Shown: positions 9,501 through 17,284, numbered from the stretch's first letter. The stretch: DNA of 64,000 bases from Nocardioides eburneiflavus (GCF_004785795.1 NZ_SRRO01000001.1:1736001-1800000); one strand, 5' to 3'. Made by a program: numbers and translations. The notes: generated by a model not told the origin, from the sequence alone.

Positions 9501-10481
9501 ACCGAGGAGGGGGGAGAGGCCGGCCGTGGCAAGGACCTCGATGCCCTCAAGGAGCCCCTGCGCCCGACCTTCGAGCAGGCGATGGCCGACGTCGCCGCCG
9601 ACTCCGGCGTCACCGCCACCGGTCGGACGACGTGGACCTTCGGCACCGTCGAGGAGTCGTTCGTCCATCGTCGTGCCGGGCACGAGGTGCGTGGCTTCCC
9701 GGCCCTCGTCGACGAGGGCGCGACGGTGGGGCTGCAGGTGCTCGCCACCGCAGACGAGGCCGCCGCCCACCACCGCCTCGGCGTACGCCGGCTGGTGCTG
9801 CTCGCGCTCGGACCCGCCCAGCCGGTGGACGACGTGCTCGCCGCCGCCGGGCTCGACCAGCGCGCCAAGCTCGCGCTCGTCGGGTCCCCGTACGCCTCGG
9901 TCGTCGACCTGCTCGACGACGTCCGGGCCGGCATCGTCGGCGAGGTCGTGGACGCACACCCGGCCGTGCGCGACGAGCCGGCGTACGACGCGGTGGTCGC
10001 CGCGGCCCGGGAGGCGGTCGCTGCGGGGACGAGCGCCGCTGTGCACGACGTGATGCGGGTCCTCGAGGCCTGGCGCACCACCGACAAGGCGATCTCCGGG
10101 CGCGCCGACCTGATGACCCTGCCGGCCCTGACCGACATGCGCGCGCAGGTCGGCCGGCTGATGGCCCCGGGGTTCGTCGGCGAGGCCGGCGCCACGCGGC
10201 TGCGCGACTACCCGCGCTACCTCCGGGCGGTCACCTACCGGCGCGAGCGGCTCGACCAGCAGGTCGCTCGCGACCGCCAGCTGATGGACCAGCTGTCGGG
10301 GCTCCAGGAGGCGTGGCTGCATGCGGTCGCCGCGCTGCCCGACGGCCAGCCGGTGCCGCAGCACCTGCGAGAGGCGCGGTGGCTGCTGGAGGAGTACCGC
10401 GTCTCGCTGTTCGCCCAACCCCTCGGCACGGCCACGAAGGTCAGCGACCAACGCATCCGCAAGGTGATGGGGCGGTCCTAG
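6591..10481 (+). CDS. hrpA: ATP-dependent RNA helicase HrpA
   Basis: A DEAH-box RNA helicase of 1296 residues, the usual size for bacterial HrpA. Walker A is G-E-T-G-S-G-K-T-T near residue 35, followed by D-E-A-H-E-R-S, T-S-A-T-I-D and the motif VI segment Q-R-S-G-R-C-G-R. The HA2 and OB-fold regions follow, then the long C-terminal DUF3418 region specific to HrpA. The ATG at 6591 is preferred; a GTG at 6603 and a TTG at 6573 are alternatives. HrpA unwinds structured RNA and has roles in mRNA processing and rescue of stalled ribosomes. Residues 209-224, encoded at about 7216-7262, look like an in-frame insertion resembling an intergenic repeat. Confidence 0.93.
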   Translation: MAPVVKIIYPPELPVSARRDDIAAAIRDHQVVIVAGETGSGKTTQLPKICLELGRGLGSAEGGKLIGHTQPRRIAARSVAERIAEELGTELGDVVGYQVRFTDRTSKASRVKLMTDGILLAELQRDRDLRKYDTIIIDEAHERSLNIDFLLGYLKRLLPRRPDLKVVITSATIDVERFAEHFGDGQSRAPVVEVSGRTYPVEVRYRPLLALRDGSSLTSSGTGETERDEDGEPVQRDQTEAILDAVRELSAEGPGDVLVFLPGEREIRDTAEAFESFDKLNQRGTRLEIVPLYSRLSAADQHKVFSSHSSTVRRVVLATNVAETSLTVPGIRYVVDTGVARISRYSVRTKVQRLPIEPISQASANQRSGRCGRVSEGIAIRLYSEEDFEARPEFTDPEILRTNLASVILQMASLRLGDIARFPFVEPPDRRNVKAGTDLLEELGAVAAENDRPGVRLTAVGKRLARLPIDPRLGRMILEAERLGCLRDVLVIAAALSIQDPRERPEEQRAQADQLHARFKHETSDFLTWLNLWRHLRSQQRELSSSAFRRMCRREHLNYLRIREWQDYESQLRQVCKEMKLDLGKAGSSEGGAAYDEDGIHQALLSGLLSHIGALEEREKAKPGERRPLREYVGARNARFAIFPGSVLKGRNPDFLMSAELVETSRLWARQNAAIKPEWAERLGAHLVKRSYSEPHWSRKRAAVMARERVTLYGVPLVADRLVSYGKVDPPLARELFIRHALVQREWDSRHRFLAENARLLEEAEELEHRARRRDIVVDEETLFDFYDARVGADVVSGQHFDQWWKRARQKRPDLLTFDPEMLTHGTADEVHAHDFPTQWLSGDGTGDTGLTFPISYHFEPGAADDGLTIDVPVATLNRVEADDFSWLVPGLREELVTELIRSLPKQLRVAMVPAPNTAREFLDATPPGAEPLLDALERFARSTRSLVIDREAWDWSKVPAHLRPTYRVVTEEGGEAGRGKDLDALKEPLRPTFEQAMADVAADSGVTATGRTTWTFGTVEESFVHRRAGHEVRGFPALVDEGATVGLQVLATADEAAAHHRLGVRRLVLLALGPAQPVDDVLAAAGLDQRAKLALVGSPYASVVDLLDDVRAGIVGEVVDAHPAVRDEPAYDAVVAAAREAVAAGTSAAVHDVMRVLEAWRTTDKAISGRADLMTLPALTDMRAQVGRLMAPGFVGEAGATRLRDYPRYLRAVTYRRERLDQQVARDRQLMDQLSGLQEAWLHAVAALPDGQPVPQHLREARWLLEEYRVSLFAQPLGTATKVSDQRIRKVMGRS

Positions 10482-10490
10482 GCTGGTGCC

Positions 10491-11087
10491 ATGACCGGCC
10501 GCATCCACCACCGCCCGATGACGCCCGGCGGCGGCTTCTTCGACGAGATCGTCGGCGGCGCCGACCCCGCGCAGGTGCGCGAGGCCGGCGACCTGGCCGC
10601 GACCGTGCTGGTGCGCGGCGCCCGCTCCTCCGACGACCCGCAGGTGGCCGAGCGGATCGTCCACCTCGCGGAGACCGAGGGTCTCGAGACGCTCGCCGAG
10701 GTGTGGTCCGGCGCGCCCGCCGACACGCTCGCCGGCAGCCTGTGGCGGCTGTTCCTGCTGCGCTCGTGGGTGTACGCCGCGCCCGAGGAGGTCGCCGCCG
10801 AGTACGACGCCGGTCAGCGCCGCGTTGACGTGGCCCGGGTGGTCGCCGGGGTCGCCGACCCGCCCGGCCCCGACGAGCTGCGCCGGATGGTCGACGACGT
10901 GCTGCGAGGCATCGCCGGGGGCGACTTCGCCGTGACCCTCTTCCGGGCGGCCGCCTTCGCGCGGATCGTCGCCGCGGGACGGGCCGCGCTCGGCAGCGCC
11001 ACGCACGAGGAGATCAGCCGGGTGCTCGTCCTCTCCGAGCAGCTCGAGGCGGCCGGGCACGGCGAAATCGCCAACACCCTGGCCTGA
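10491..11087 (+). CDS. conserved hypothetical protein downstream of hrpA
   Basis: A 198-residue, mostly alpha-helical soluble protein starting nine bases after hrpA, so probably co-transcribed with it. No catalytic motif is evident. It has no signal peptide or membrane segment, and no cysteine. Alternating Leu/Ala and Arg/Glu positions (for example the L-W-R-L-F-L-L-R-S-W and D-E-L-R-R-M-V-D-D-V-L-R regions) suggest an all-helical bundle. I do not recognise the family. Its position suggests a role connected to RNA metabolism, but that is inference from context only. Confidence 0.65.
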   Translation: MTGRIHHRPMTPGGGFFDEIVGGADPAQVREAGDLAATVLVRGARSSDDPQVAERIVHLAETEGLETLAEVWSGAPADTLAGSLWRLFLLRSWVYAAPEEVAAEYDAGQRRVDVARVVAGVADPPGPDELRRMVDDVLRGIAGGDFAVTLFRAAAFARIVAAGRAALGSATHEEISRVLVLSEQLEAAGHGEIANTLA

Positions 11088-11094
11088 ATGATTA

Positions 11095-11194
11095 AAATGG
11101 TCCTCGAGTGCGTCGGGCTGTGGCAGCCCCGGGTCCCACAATTAGCCGCTACGAGCGGCCACGCGCCGTGAGGCGCTCCCGGTCCGGCGCACTC
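11095..11194. ncRNA. candidate structured RNA (cloverleaf-like)
   Basis: The gap between the hrpA-linked gene and the PemK-like gene contains a 7-bp closing stem (GAGTGCG at 11106-11112 with CGCACTC at 11188-11194). It encloses three perfect hairpins: 11115-11129 (6 bp, loop TGG), 11145-11159 (6 bp, loop ACG) and 11163-11176 (5 bp, loop GTGA). The segment GTCCCACAATTA between hairpins and the AT-rich flank at 11088-11098 stand out against the GC-rich surroundings. The fold works on either strand. Read on the minus strand, the closing stem is followed within about seven bases by a U-rich run, so a minus-strand transcript is slightly favoured. It lacks the T-loop and anticodon features of a tRNA. 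Confidence 0.45.
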
Positions 11195-11227
11195 ATTCAC
11201 CTCCGGGCCCACCTCTAGGCTCGTGGG

Positions 11228-11695
11228 ATGACGATCGGCAAGCGCATCCGCGCGTTCCTCTCCGGCGGCCCGGCGGGTGCGTCCGACACCACCCCCGACC
11301 CCACGCCCGACGCCACAAGCGCCCCGACGTACGCCCCCGAGCGCGACGGCGAGCCCGACCCCGGCGAGGTCGTCTGGGCGTGGGTCCCCTACGAGGACGA
11401 CCCGAGCCAGGGCAAGGATCGCCCGGTGCTGGTGCTCGAGGTGGCCGGTGACGGGTGGACCGGGCTGATGCTGAGCAGCCAGGACCACGACCGCGACGCC
11501 GAGGACGAGGCGCGGTTCGGTCGCCACTGGATGGACGTCGGCACCGGCGGCTGGGACTCGCAGGGGCGACCCAGCGAGGTGCGGCTCGACCGGCTCATCC
11601 ACCTCGAGCGGGACGGCGTACGACGCGAGGGTGCCGCGCTCGACGAGACGATCTTCACTGCCGTCGTGGAGGCTCGCCGTGGCTTGTCCGGCTAG
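11228..11695 (+). CDS. PemK/MazF-like family protein
   Basis: A 155-residue protein. An N-terminal disordered stretch (Asp/Pro/Thr-rich, residues about 13-45) precedes a single domain. That domain has the G-E-V-V-W-A-W-V-P-Y and G-K-D-R-P-V-L-V-L patterns of the PemK/MazF beta-barrel superfamily, and later a D-R-L-I-H-L-E segment. Classical members are ribosome-independent or tRNA/mRNA endoribonuclease toxins. No antitoxin-like gene is adjacent, so this may be one of the widespread actinobacterial homologues without a proven toxin role. It lies 33 bases after the candidate structured RNA and nine bases before the lipoprotein gene. Confidence 0.7.
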   Translation: MTIGKRIRAFLSGGPAGASDTTPDPTPDATSAPTYAPERDGEPDPGEVVWAWVPYEDDPSQGKDRPVLVLEVAGDGWTGLMLSSQDHDRDAEDEARFGRHWMDVGTGGWDSQGRPSEVRLDRLIHLERDGVRREGAALDETIFTAVVEARRGLSG

Positions 11696-11704
11696 GGTTT
11701 CGCC

Positions 11705-13105
11705 GTGTCTCGCCTCTCCTTCCGCCGTGCCGCCCTGGCCGCCTCGGCCTTCGCGCTCACGCTGACGACGGCCGCCTGCACCGGCGCCGCGGAGCCCGAC
11801 CCGGGCCCCACGCCGTCGCCGAGCGGGACGGGCCAGCCGTCCGAGAAGCCGCGCAAGGTGACCTTCGGCGCCTACGGCAGTGAGGAGGAGGTCGCCGCCT
11901 TCCAGAGCGTCGTCGACTCCTTCAACGCCTCCTCGACCACCCGCCAGGTCACCCTCCAGTCGTGGCCGGACCACGAGTCCGCGCTCGCCGACGTCCTGGC
12001 CGGCAACGCCCCCGACGCCTTCCTCACCTCGCGGATCGACCTCGACCAGCTGGTCGAGGCAGAGGCCCTCCGGCCGGTCAGCCTCCTGCTCGACGAGCGG
12101 GGCGTGGACTTCGGCGACCGCTTCTCCCGCGACGCCGTCGACGCCTTCGCGATGGACGACGAGCTCCAGTGCATGGCCTACTCGGTGTCGCCGATGGTCG
12201 TCTACTACAACACCGACCTCGTCGACTTCGACAAGATGGAGCGCCGCGAGTACGACGTGCCCACCGCCAACGACGAGGGCGTGCGCGAGCGCTGGACCCT
12301 CGCCGAGTTCGGTGCCGCCGCGACCTTCGCAGCGCGTCGCGGCGACCGGCGCGGGGTGTGGATCGACCCGACGCTGCAGGGCCTGGCGCCGTTCATCTAC
12401 TCCGGCGGCGGGCAGGTCTTCGACGACGACGAGGCACCGACGTCCCTCGCCTTCAGCGACGACTCGACCCGCGAGGCGCTCAACGAGACCCTCGCCATCC
12501 TGCGCAACGCTGCGCTGACGCCGACCAACGCCCAGCTCGCGAGAGCGACGCCGGTGCAGCTCTTCAAGCGGGGCGAGCTCGCCATGGTGGCCGGCTTCCG
12601 CAACCTCGTGCCGGAGCTGCGCGAGGTCGAGGACCTCGACTTCGACGTCCTGCCGATGCCCGTCATCGAGGACCGCGCCACGGTCGGCGACATCAGCGGA
12701 CTCTGCCTGTCAGCGGACTCCGAGGTGACCGGCGACGCCGCGGACTTCATTGCGTACGCCGTGTCCGACGCCGCGATCGCGACCGTCGCCTCGACGGGCT
12801 ACATCGTGCCGGCGAACACCTCGGTCGCCGCCTCCGACGACTTCCTCGCGCCCGACCTCGAGCCCGCCAACGCAGCCGCCTTCAACTCGAGCATCCGCTA
12901 CATGGTGGTGCCGCCCTTCATCGATCAGCGCGAGGAGCTGGTGGACGCGGTGACGCCGCTGCTGGACCGGCTGGTCACCGCGCCCGGTGTGCTCGACCTC
13001 GAGCAGACCACCGAGCAGATCGACCAGGCCTCCCGGACGATCCTCTCGCCCGAGGAGGAGACCGAGTCGCCGACCGAGGAGCCGAGCGAGTCGCCCTCGG
13101 AGTAG
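11705..13105 (+). CDS. extracellular solute-binding lipoprotein (family 1)
   Basis: A 466-residue secreted lipoprotein. The signal peptide (R-R-A-A-L followed by a hydrophobic core) ends in a lipobox T-T-A-A-C with Cys about residue 25. A Pro/Ser/Thr-rich linker comes next, then a periplasmic-binding fold with the family 1 style F-G-A-Y-G start, D-A-F-L-T-S near 100 and M-V-V-Y-Y-N-T-D near 165. Such proteins capture sugars or oligosaccharides for ABC importers. The C-terminal tail is Glu/Ser/Pro-rich. No permease or ATPase gene lies beside it, so its partner must be elsewhere or it has another role. Confidence 0.85.
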   Translation: MSRLSFRRAALAASAFALTLTTAACTGAAEPDPGPTPSPSGTGQPSEKPRKVTFGAYGSEEEVAAFQSVVDSFNASSTTRQVTLQSWPDHESALADVLAGNAPDAFLTSRIDLDQLVEAEALRPVSLLLDERGVDFGDRFSRDAVDAFAMDDELQCMAYSVSPMVVYYNTDLVDFDKMERREYDVPTANDEGVRERWTLAEFGAAATFAARRGDRRGVWIDPTLQGLAPFIYSGGGQVFDDDEAPTSLAFSDDSTREALNETLAILRNAALTPTNAQLARATPVQLFKRGELAMVAGFRNLVPELREVEDLDFDVLPMPVIEDRATVGDISGLCLSADSEVTGDAADFIAYAVSDAAIATVASTGYIVPANTSVAASDDFLAPDLEPANAAAFNSSIRYMVVPPFIDQREELVDAVTPLLDRLVTAPGVLDLEQTTEQIDQASRTILSPEEETESPTEEPSESPSE

Positions 13106-13125
13106 GGCGCCCCGCTGCCGGCGCC
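13106..13125. terminator. possible bidirectional stem-loop terminator
   Basis: GGCGCC at 13106-13111 can pair with GGCGCC at 13120-13125 across an 8-base loop. It lies just after the lipoprotein stop and before the end of the convergent RNase D gene. There is no U-tract, so assignment rests on position and pairing alone. Confidence 0.35.
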
Positions 13126-13141
13126 AGCCGACCTGGAGTGG

Positions 13142-14452
13142 CTACTCGCGCTCGGCCCCGAGGATCGCGCCGACCAGCGCGCCGGTGACCAGCTCGGCCT
13201 GCCAGGGCCGGGCGCCGTAGGAGGCCAGCTGCTCGCGTACGGCCTGCGCCAGCTCGGCCGGCTCGCGGGTGGCCGGCGGCGCCCACATCAGGCGGCGCAG
13301 GAAGTCGGGCGTGAGCAGGTTCTCGACCGGCAGCTGGTGCTCCTCGGCGAGGTTGAGCATCGACTCGCGCGCGGACTTGAAGCGGCGGTCGGCGACCGGC
13401 TCGCGATCGGCCCACGTGCGCGGGTGCGGGGGGCCGTCGCCACGAGGGGCGCGGGTGGGCAGCTCGTCCTCGGGCATCTCGCGCACCCGCTGGAGCGCGT
13501 CGACCCACGTCGAGGCGTAGCGGCCGGCGCCTCGACCGTGGAAGCCCGGCGTGGAGAGCAGGGCGCGACGGTCGGTGGGCATCACGGTGGCCGCGACGAC
13601 GATCGCGGAGTCGGGCAGGATCCGCCCCGGCGTGACGTCACGCTCCGCGGCGATGGCGTCGCGCGCCTCCCACAGCGCCTTCGCGGCCCCGAGGGCGCGA
13701 CGCCCACGCAGCCGGTGCACGCCCGACGTACGCCGCCACGCGTCGACGCGCACGGCCGGCTCGAAGCCGAGCAGGTGGTCGAACTCCTGGCGTGCCCACT
13801 CGGCCTTGCCGGCCTTCTCGAGCTCCGTGACCATGTGCTCGCGCAGCTCGAGGAGCACCTCGACGTCGAGCGCGGCGTACTCGAGCCACGACTCGGGCAG
13901 CGGGCGTGTCGACCAGTCGGCGGCGGAGTGCTCCTTGCGCATCCGCTGCCCCAGCACGGTCTCGACCAGGGTGGCGAGACCGACGCGGGGGTAGCCGAGG
14001 AGGCGTCCGGCGAGCTCGGTGTCGAAGAGGCTGGTCGGGGTCAGGCCGACCTCGCGCAGGCACGGCAGGTCCTGGGTGGCGGCGTGGAGGATCCACTCGG
14101 AGCCGGCGAGGGCGTCCTGCAGCGGGGCGAGGGTGGACATCCCGATGGGGTCGACCAGCCAGGTGCCGGCTCCTTCGCGGCGCAGCTGGATCAGGTAGGC
14201 GCGGTTGGAGTAGCGGTAGCCGGAGGCGCGCTCGGCGTCGATGGCGACCGGTCCGGTCGCCTCGGCGAGGGCCGCGCACGCCTCGAGGAGCCCGGCGTCG
14301 GTGTCGACGACCTCCGGAAGGCCGTCGCGCAGCTCGAGCAGGGGAGCCGGTGCGGCCTCGACGTCGGGCGCGGCCTCGGCGGCGGGCCCGGTGACGTCGG
14401 GCTCAGTGCCGGTCTCGGCCTCTGTGCGGGAGGTGTCCGGGGAGTCGGGCAT
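13142..14452 (-). CDS. rnd: ribonuclease D
   Basis: A 436-residue DEDD-family 3'-5' exoribonuclease. Exo I is V-A-I-D-A-E-R, Exo II centres on H-A-A-T-Q-D, and Exo III has Y-A-A-L-D. A C-terminal HRDC region around R-D-A-I-A-A-E-R is followed by a further helical extension. It trims the 3' ends of tRNA precursors and other stable RNAs. The first 40 residues are acidic, Pro/Ala-rich and probably disordered. I use the ATG at 14452. A GTG at 14476, overlapping the DUF3000 gene by 20 bases, is the alternative. The DUF3000 gene lies four bases upstream, so the two are likely co-transcribed and divergent from hemE. Confidence 0.88.
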   Translation of the reverse strand: MPDSPDTSRTEAETGTEPDVTGPAAEAAPDVEAAPAPLLELRDGLPEVVDTDAGLLEACAALAEATGPVAIDAERASGYRYSNRAYLIQLRREGAGTWLVDPIGMSTLAPLQDALAGSEWILHAATQDLPCLREVGLTPTSLFDTELAGRLLGYPRVGLATLVETVLGQRMRKEHSAADWSTRPLPESWLEYAALDVEVLLELREHMVTELEKAGKAEWARQEFDHLLGFEPAVRVDAWRRTSGVHRLRGRRALGAAKALWEARDAIAAERDVTPGRILPDSAIVVAATVMPTDRRALLSTPGFHGRGAGRYASTWVDALQRVREMPEDELPTRAPRGDGPPHPRTWADREPVADRRFKSARESMLNLAEEHQLPVENLLTPDFLRRLMWAPPATREPAELAQAVREQLASYGARPWQAELVTGALVGAILGAERE

Positions 14453-14456
14453 CGGT

Positions 14457-15077
14457 TCAGGTGCCGCGCTGTCCACGCCGGCTCGGGATGGCGGTGACGC
14501 CCTCGGGCACCGGTGGGAGGCCGACGGCGGTGCACATCAGCTCGCCCCACGCCTCGACGTGGGCGGTCATGTCGAGCGCGCCGTCGTCGTCGACGTCGGG
14601 GGTCCACGACGCGCGGATCTCGACCTGGGCGGTGCCGGACTCGTCGGCCATCTGCCCGAAGCTCTCGGTGGTCACCCGGGTGACCGTGCCGGACGCCGCA
14701 TGGAAGCCGGCGCCGTGCGCCTCCAGCGCCTCGACGAGCCAGGACCAGCCGACCGCCGCCAGCATCGGGTCGGCGCCGAGCTCGGGGTCGATGTCGGCGC
14801 GGGCGTAGGCCACGCAGCGGAACGTGCCGTCCCAGGCGTCGTTGCCGGCCGGGTCGTGGAGCAGGATCAGGCGGCCGGTGCCGAGGTCCTCGTCGTCGAC
14901 CGTGACGTCGCCGCTCAGCGCGGACGACCAGGGTGCGATGCGCTGCGGCGCGGGCATCTCCTCGCAGAGCACCTCAGGGCGCAGGGTCGCCCGACGCATC
15001 GACTCCACAGCCGCGCGGAACTCCGCGGGCCCAGCCGCGGCAGCACTGCCGGGGTGGGTCTCGTGACGGGCCACCAT
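14457..15077 (-). CDS. DUF3000 domain protein
   Basis: A 206-residue protein matching the actinobacterial DUF3000 family, which is commonly found between rnd and hemE as here. Recognisable segments are E-F-R-A-A-V-E-S-M-R near residue 20, L-H-D-P-A-G-N-D-A-W-D-G-T-F-R near 75, and E-I-R-A-S-W-T near 160. I place the start at the ATG reading M-V-A-R-H-E; the frame is open upstream. No catalytic residues are known. The conserved synteny with RNase D and uroporphyrinogen decarboxylase is suggestive, but no function is established. Confidence 0.82.
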   Translation of the reverse strand: MVARHETHPGSAAAAGPAEFRAAVESMRRATLRPEVLCEEMPAPQRIAPWSSALSGDVTVDDEDLGTGRLILLHDPAGNDAWDGTFRCVAYARADIDPELGADPMLAAVGWSWLVEALEAHGAGFHAASGTVTRVTTESFGQMADESGTAQVEIRASWTPDVDDDGALDMTAHVEAWGELMCTAVGLPPVPEGVTAIPSRRGQRGT

Positions 15078-15148
15078 GGCCTCAGAGTAGGCCAGCGGCC
15101 CGCTCCGCCGATGTGCCGCCACGCCGCCTGACCTGCGAAGATTCGGGA

Positions 15149-16210
15149 GTGACCGACGCCGTACGCACGCCCCACCCCGGCCTGGCCGAGAGCCCCTTCC
15201 TCCGTGCGGCCCGCGGTGAGCAGCCCTCGCACACGCCCGTGTGGTTCATGCGGCAGGCGGGGCGCTCGCTCCCGGAGTACCTCGAGGTGCGCAAGGGCAT
15301 CGGGATGCTCGAGTCCTGCATGGACGCCGACCTCGTGACCGAGATCACCCTCCAGCCGGTCCGTCGCTACGGGGTCGACGCGGCGATCTTCTTCTCCGAC
15401 ATCGTGCTGCCGCTCAAGGCCGTCGGCGTCGACCTCGACATCAAGCCGGGCGTCGGCCCCGTCGTCGCCTCGCCCGTACGCACCCTCGCGGACGTCGAGG
15501 CGATCCCGGACCTCGCCCCCGAGCACGTCCCCTACATCTCCCAGGCCGTGCGCCAGCTCGTCGCCGAGCTCGGCGCCACGCCCCTCATCGGCTTCGCCGG
15601 GGCGCCCTTCACGGTCGCGTCCTACCTCGTCGAGGGCGGACCGTCCAAGGAGCACGCGAAGACCAAGGCGATGATGTTCGGCGCGCCCGACGTCTGGGAC
15701 GCGCTGATGCGCAAGATCGCGGGCATCGCCGCGGCCTACCTCCGCATCCAGGTCGAGGCAGGCGCCTCGGCCGTGCAGCTCTTCGACTCGTGGGCGGGCG
15801 CCCTGACCCCGGCCGACTACCGCGCCTCGGTCATGCCGCACTCGGAGCGGGTGCTCGCCGAGGCCGGTGGGCTCGGCGTGCCGCGGATCCACTTCGGCGT
15901 CGGCACCACCAACCTCCTCGGCCTGATGGGCGAGGCCGGGGCCGACGTGGTCGGCGTCGACTGGCGTACGCCGCTCGACCAGGCGATCCCGCTGGTGGGC
16001 GACCGGGCCGTGCAGGGCAACCTCGACCCCACGCTCGTCTTCGCGCCGACCGAGGTGATGACCGCACGCGCGGCCGAGGTCATCGAGGCCGGCCGTCGCG
16101 CCAAGGGGCACGTCTTCAACCTCGGCCACGGCGTCATCCCGTCGACGGACCCCGGTCAGCTCACGGCGCTGACCGAGTTCGTGCAGGCGTACCGACCGCT
16201 GACGTCGTAG
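15149..16210 (+). CDS. hemE: uroporphyrinogen decarboxylase
   Basis: A 353-residue cytosolic enzyme, the normal length. It has the substrate-binding W-F-M-R-Q-A-G-R-S-L-P-E-Y near residue 30, the catalytic Asp in F-S-D-I-V-L-P near 88, and Q-L-F-D-S-W-A-G near 212. HemE removes four acetate carboxyls from uroporphyrinogen III to give coproporphyrinogen III. The GTG at 15149 gives the expected N-terminus. Its product feeds the coproporphyrinogen oxidase encoded at 18237. It is divergent from the DUF3000 gene, and its stop codon sits inside an inverted repeat arm. Confidence 0.96.
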   Translation: MTDAVRTPHPGLAESPFLRAARGEQPSHTPVWFMRQAGRSLPEYLEVRKGIGMLESCMDADLVTEITLQPVRRYGVDAAIFFSDIVLPLKAVGVDLDIKPGVGPVVASPVRTLADVEAIPDLAPEHVPYISQAVRQLVAELGATPLIGFAGAPFTVASYLVEGGPSKEHAKTKAMMFGAPDVWDALMRKIAGIAAAYLRIQVEAGASAVQLFDSWAGALTPADYRASVMPHSERVLAEAGGLGVPRIHFGVGTTNLLGLMGEAGADVVGVDWRTPLDQAIPLVGDRAVQGNLDPTLVFAPTEVMTARAAEVIEAGRRAKGHVFNLGHGVIPSTDPGQLTALTEFVQAYRPLTS

Positions 16211-16290
16211 ACGCGCGGACACAAGTCCTTCCCATATCCCGGTTCGAGCGTGAGGCGAGCGGTTCCCGCGCAGTTCTGTCCGCGCGTCTA
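16208..16290. repeat. 14-bp perfect inverted repeat spanning two convergent stop codons
   Basis: TAGACGCGCGGACA at 16208-16221 is the exact reverse complement of 16277-16290. The outer TAG of each arm is the stop codon of the gene entering it (hemE on plus, the DUF4349 gene on minus). The 55-base interior contains a second GGTTC..-rich imperfect repeat (GGTTCGAGCG and GCGAGCGGTTC). It could fold as a bidirectional terminator, or be a mobile palindromic repeat that supplied both stops. Confidence 0.8.
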
Positions 16291-17226
16291 CGCGGCGGGC
16301 GGGTGGGCGGCCGGAGCCCGACGGCGGCGTACGAACAGCCACACCGGCAGCCCGAGCAGCAGGGCCACCGCGGCGAAGGGCAGCAACGCACCCATCACCG
16401 TGGTGAGGATCGTGACGACCGCCCCGAGCGCCCTGGTCCCGCCGTCGAGCCCGGCGAGGAAGCCCGCGGGCTTCTCCTCGTCCTCCGGCTCGTCCTCGAC
16501 CACCTGGTGCCGTGAGATGTCGACCGTGATGGTGGACAGCGAGGTCTGGTCCGCCAGCCACGACTGCTGGGACCGCAGGGAGTCGAGCTCGGCCTGTCGG
16601 CTGGTCAGCTGCGACTCGATCCAGATGATGTCCTTGAGGTCGCGCGCGTCGGCGAGCAGCAGCTCGACCCGCCGGAGGCTCGCCTCCTGCGCACGTACGC
16701 GGACCCCGGTGTCGATGACCTCGGTGGTCACGTCCTCGGAGCCGCGGTCGGACGTCCGCAGCACCCCGACCTGCTCGAGCGCCGACATGGTCTCGCCGAA
16801 CTCCGCGCTGGGGACCCGTACGACGAGCCGGACGTAGGCTGGATCTCCCTCGGAGTCGGCCTCGGACGTCTCGTCGGTGATCTCGCCGCCCTGCGCGTCC
16901 ACGACCCGCTGGACCTCGCGCCGGGTAGCGCGCACGTCCTCGCCCGCGAGGGAGATCGTGCCGGTGGAGACCACTGAGCGCTCCATCTGCGGCGTCGTCG
17001 GGCCGTCGCCCGATCCGGCCGGGTCGGACGTCGACCGGTCGGCACCGCTGTCCGCGTCGGACCCGGCGCCGGCTCCCGAGCCCGAGCCCGAGTCCGCGGC
17101 GGCCGGCACCGACTCGCCGGAGCTGGCGTCGGAGCCGCCGTCGGAGGTGGAGCAGGCGGCCAGCGCGGCCGTCGTGGTGAGCGCGATGAGGAGTCCCGCG
17201 GCACGGGAGGCTGTGGAGGTCGTCAT
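16288..17226 (-). CDS. DUF4349 lipoprotein
   Basis: A 312-residue predicted lipoprotein. A signal peptide with lipobox A-L-A-A-C (Cys about residue 25) is followed by a Ser/Gly/Asp-rich linker to about 75. The DUF4349 domain has T-G-T-I-S-L-A-G-E-D-V, V-V-R-V-P-S-A-E-F and a coiled coil around L-L-L-A-D-A-R-D-L-K-D-I-I-W-I-E. A C-terminal membrane helix (about 272-298) ends in basic residues R-R-R-R. The protein is therefore probably held in the membrane at both ends with its domain outside. The family's function is unknown. It is convergent with hemE. Confidence 0.82.
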   Translation of the reverse strand: MTTSTASRAAGLLIALTTTAALAACSTSDGGSDASSGESVPAAADSGSGSGAGAGSDADSGADRSTSDPAGSGDGPTTPQMERSVVSTGTISLAGEDVRATRREVQRVVDAQGGEITDETSEADSEGDPAYVRLVVRVPSAEFGETMSALEQVGVLRTSDRGSEDVTTEVIDTGVRVRAQEASLRRVELLLADARDLKDIIWIESQLTSRQAELDSLRSQQSWLADQTSLSTITVDISRHQVVEDEPEDEEKPAGFLAGLDGGTRALGAVVTILTTVMGALLPFAAVALLLGLPVWLFVRRRRAPAAHPPAA

Positions 17227-17284
17227 GGCCGTCCGACGCCGACGGCGCGATCACCGGTTCCGGCCGTGACGGAACCGTGATGCG

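Noticed and set aside
7248..11141. Open frame of 1297 codons on the minus strand opposite hrpA
   Set aside because: The hrpA frame carries every helicase motif in order, while the opposite frame is compositionally biased and has no recognisable motif.
11095..11194. tRNA gene
   Set aside because: The closing stem and three hairpins look like a cloverleaf, but there is no T-loop consensus and no 7-base anticodon loop; all loops are three or four bases.
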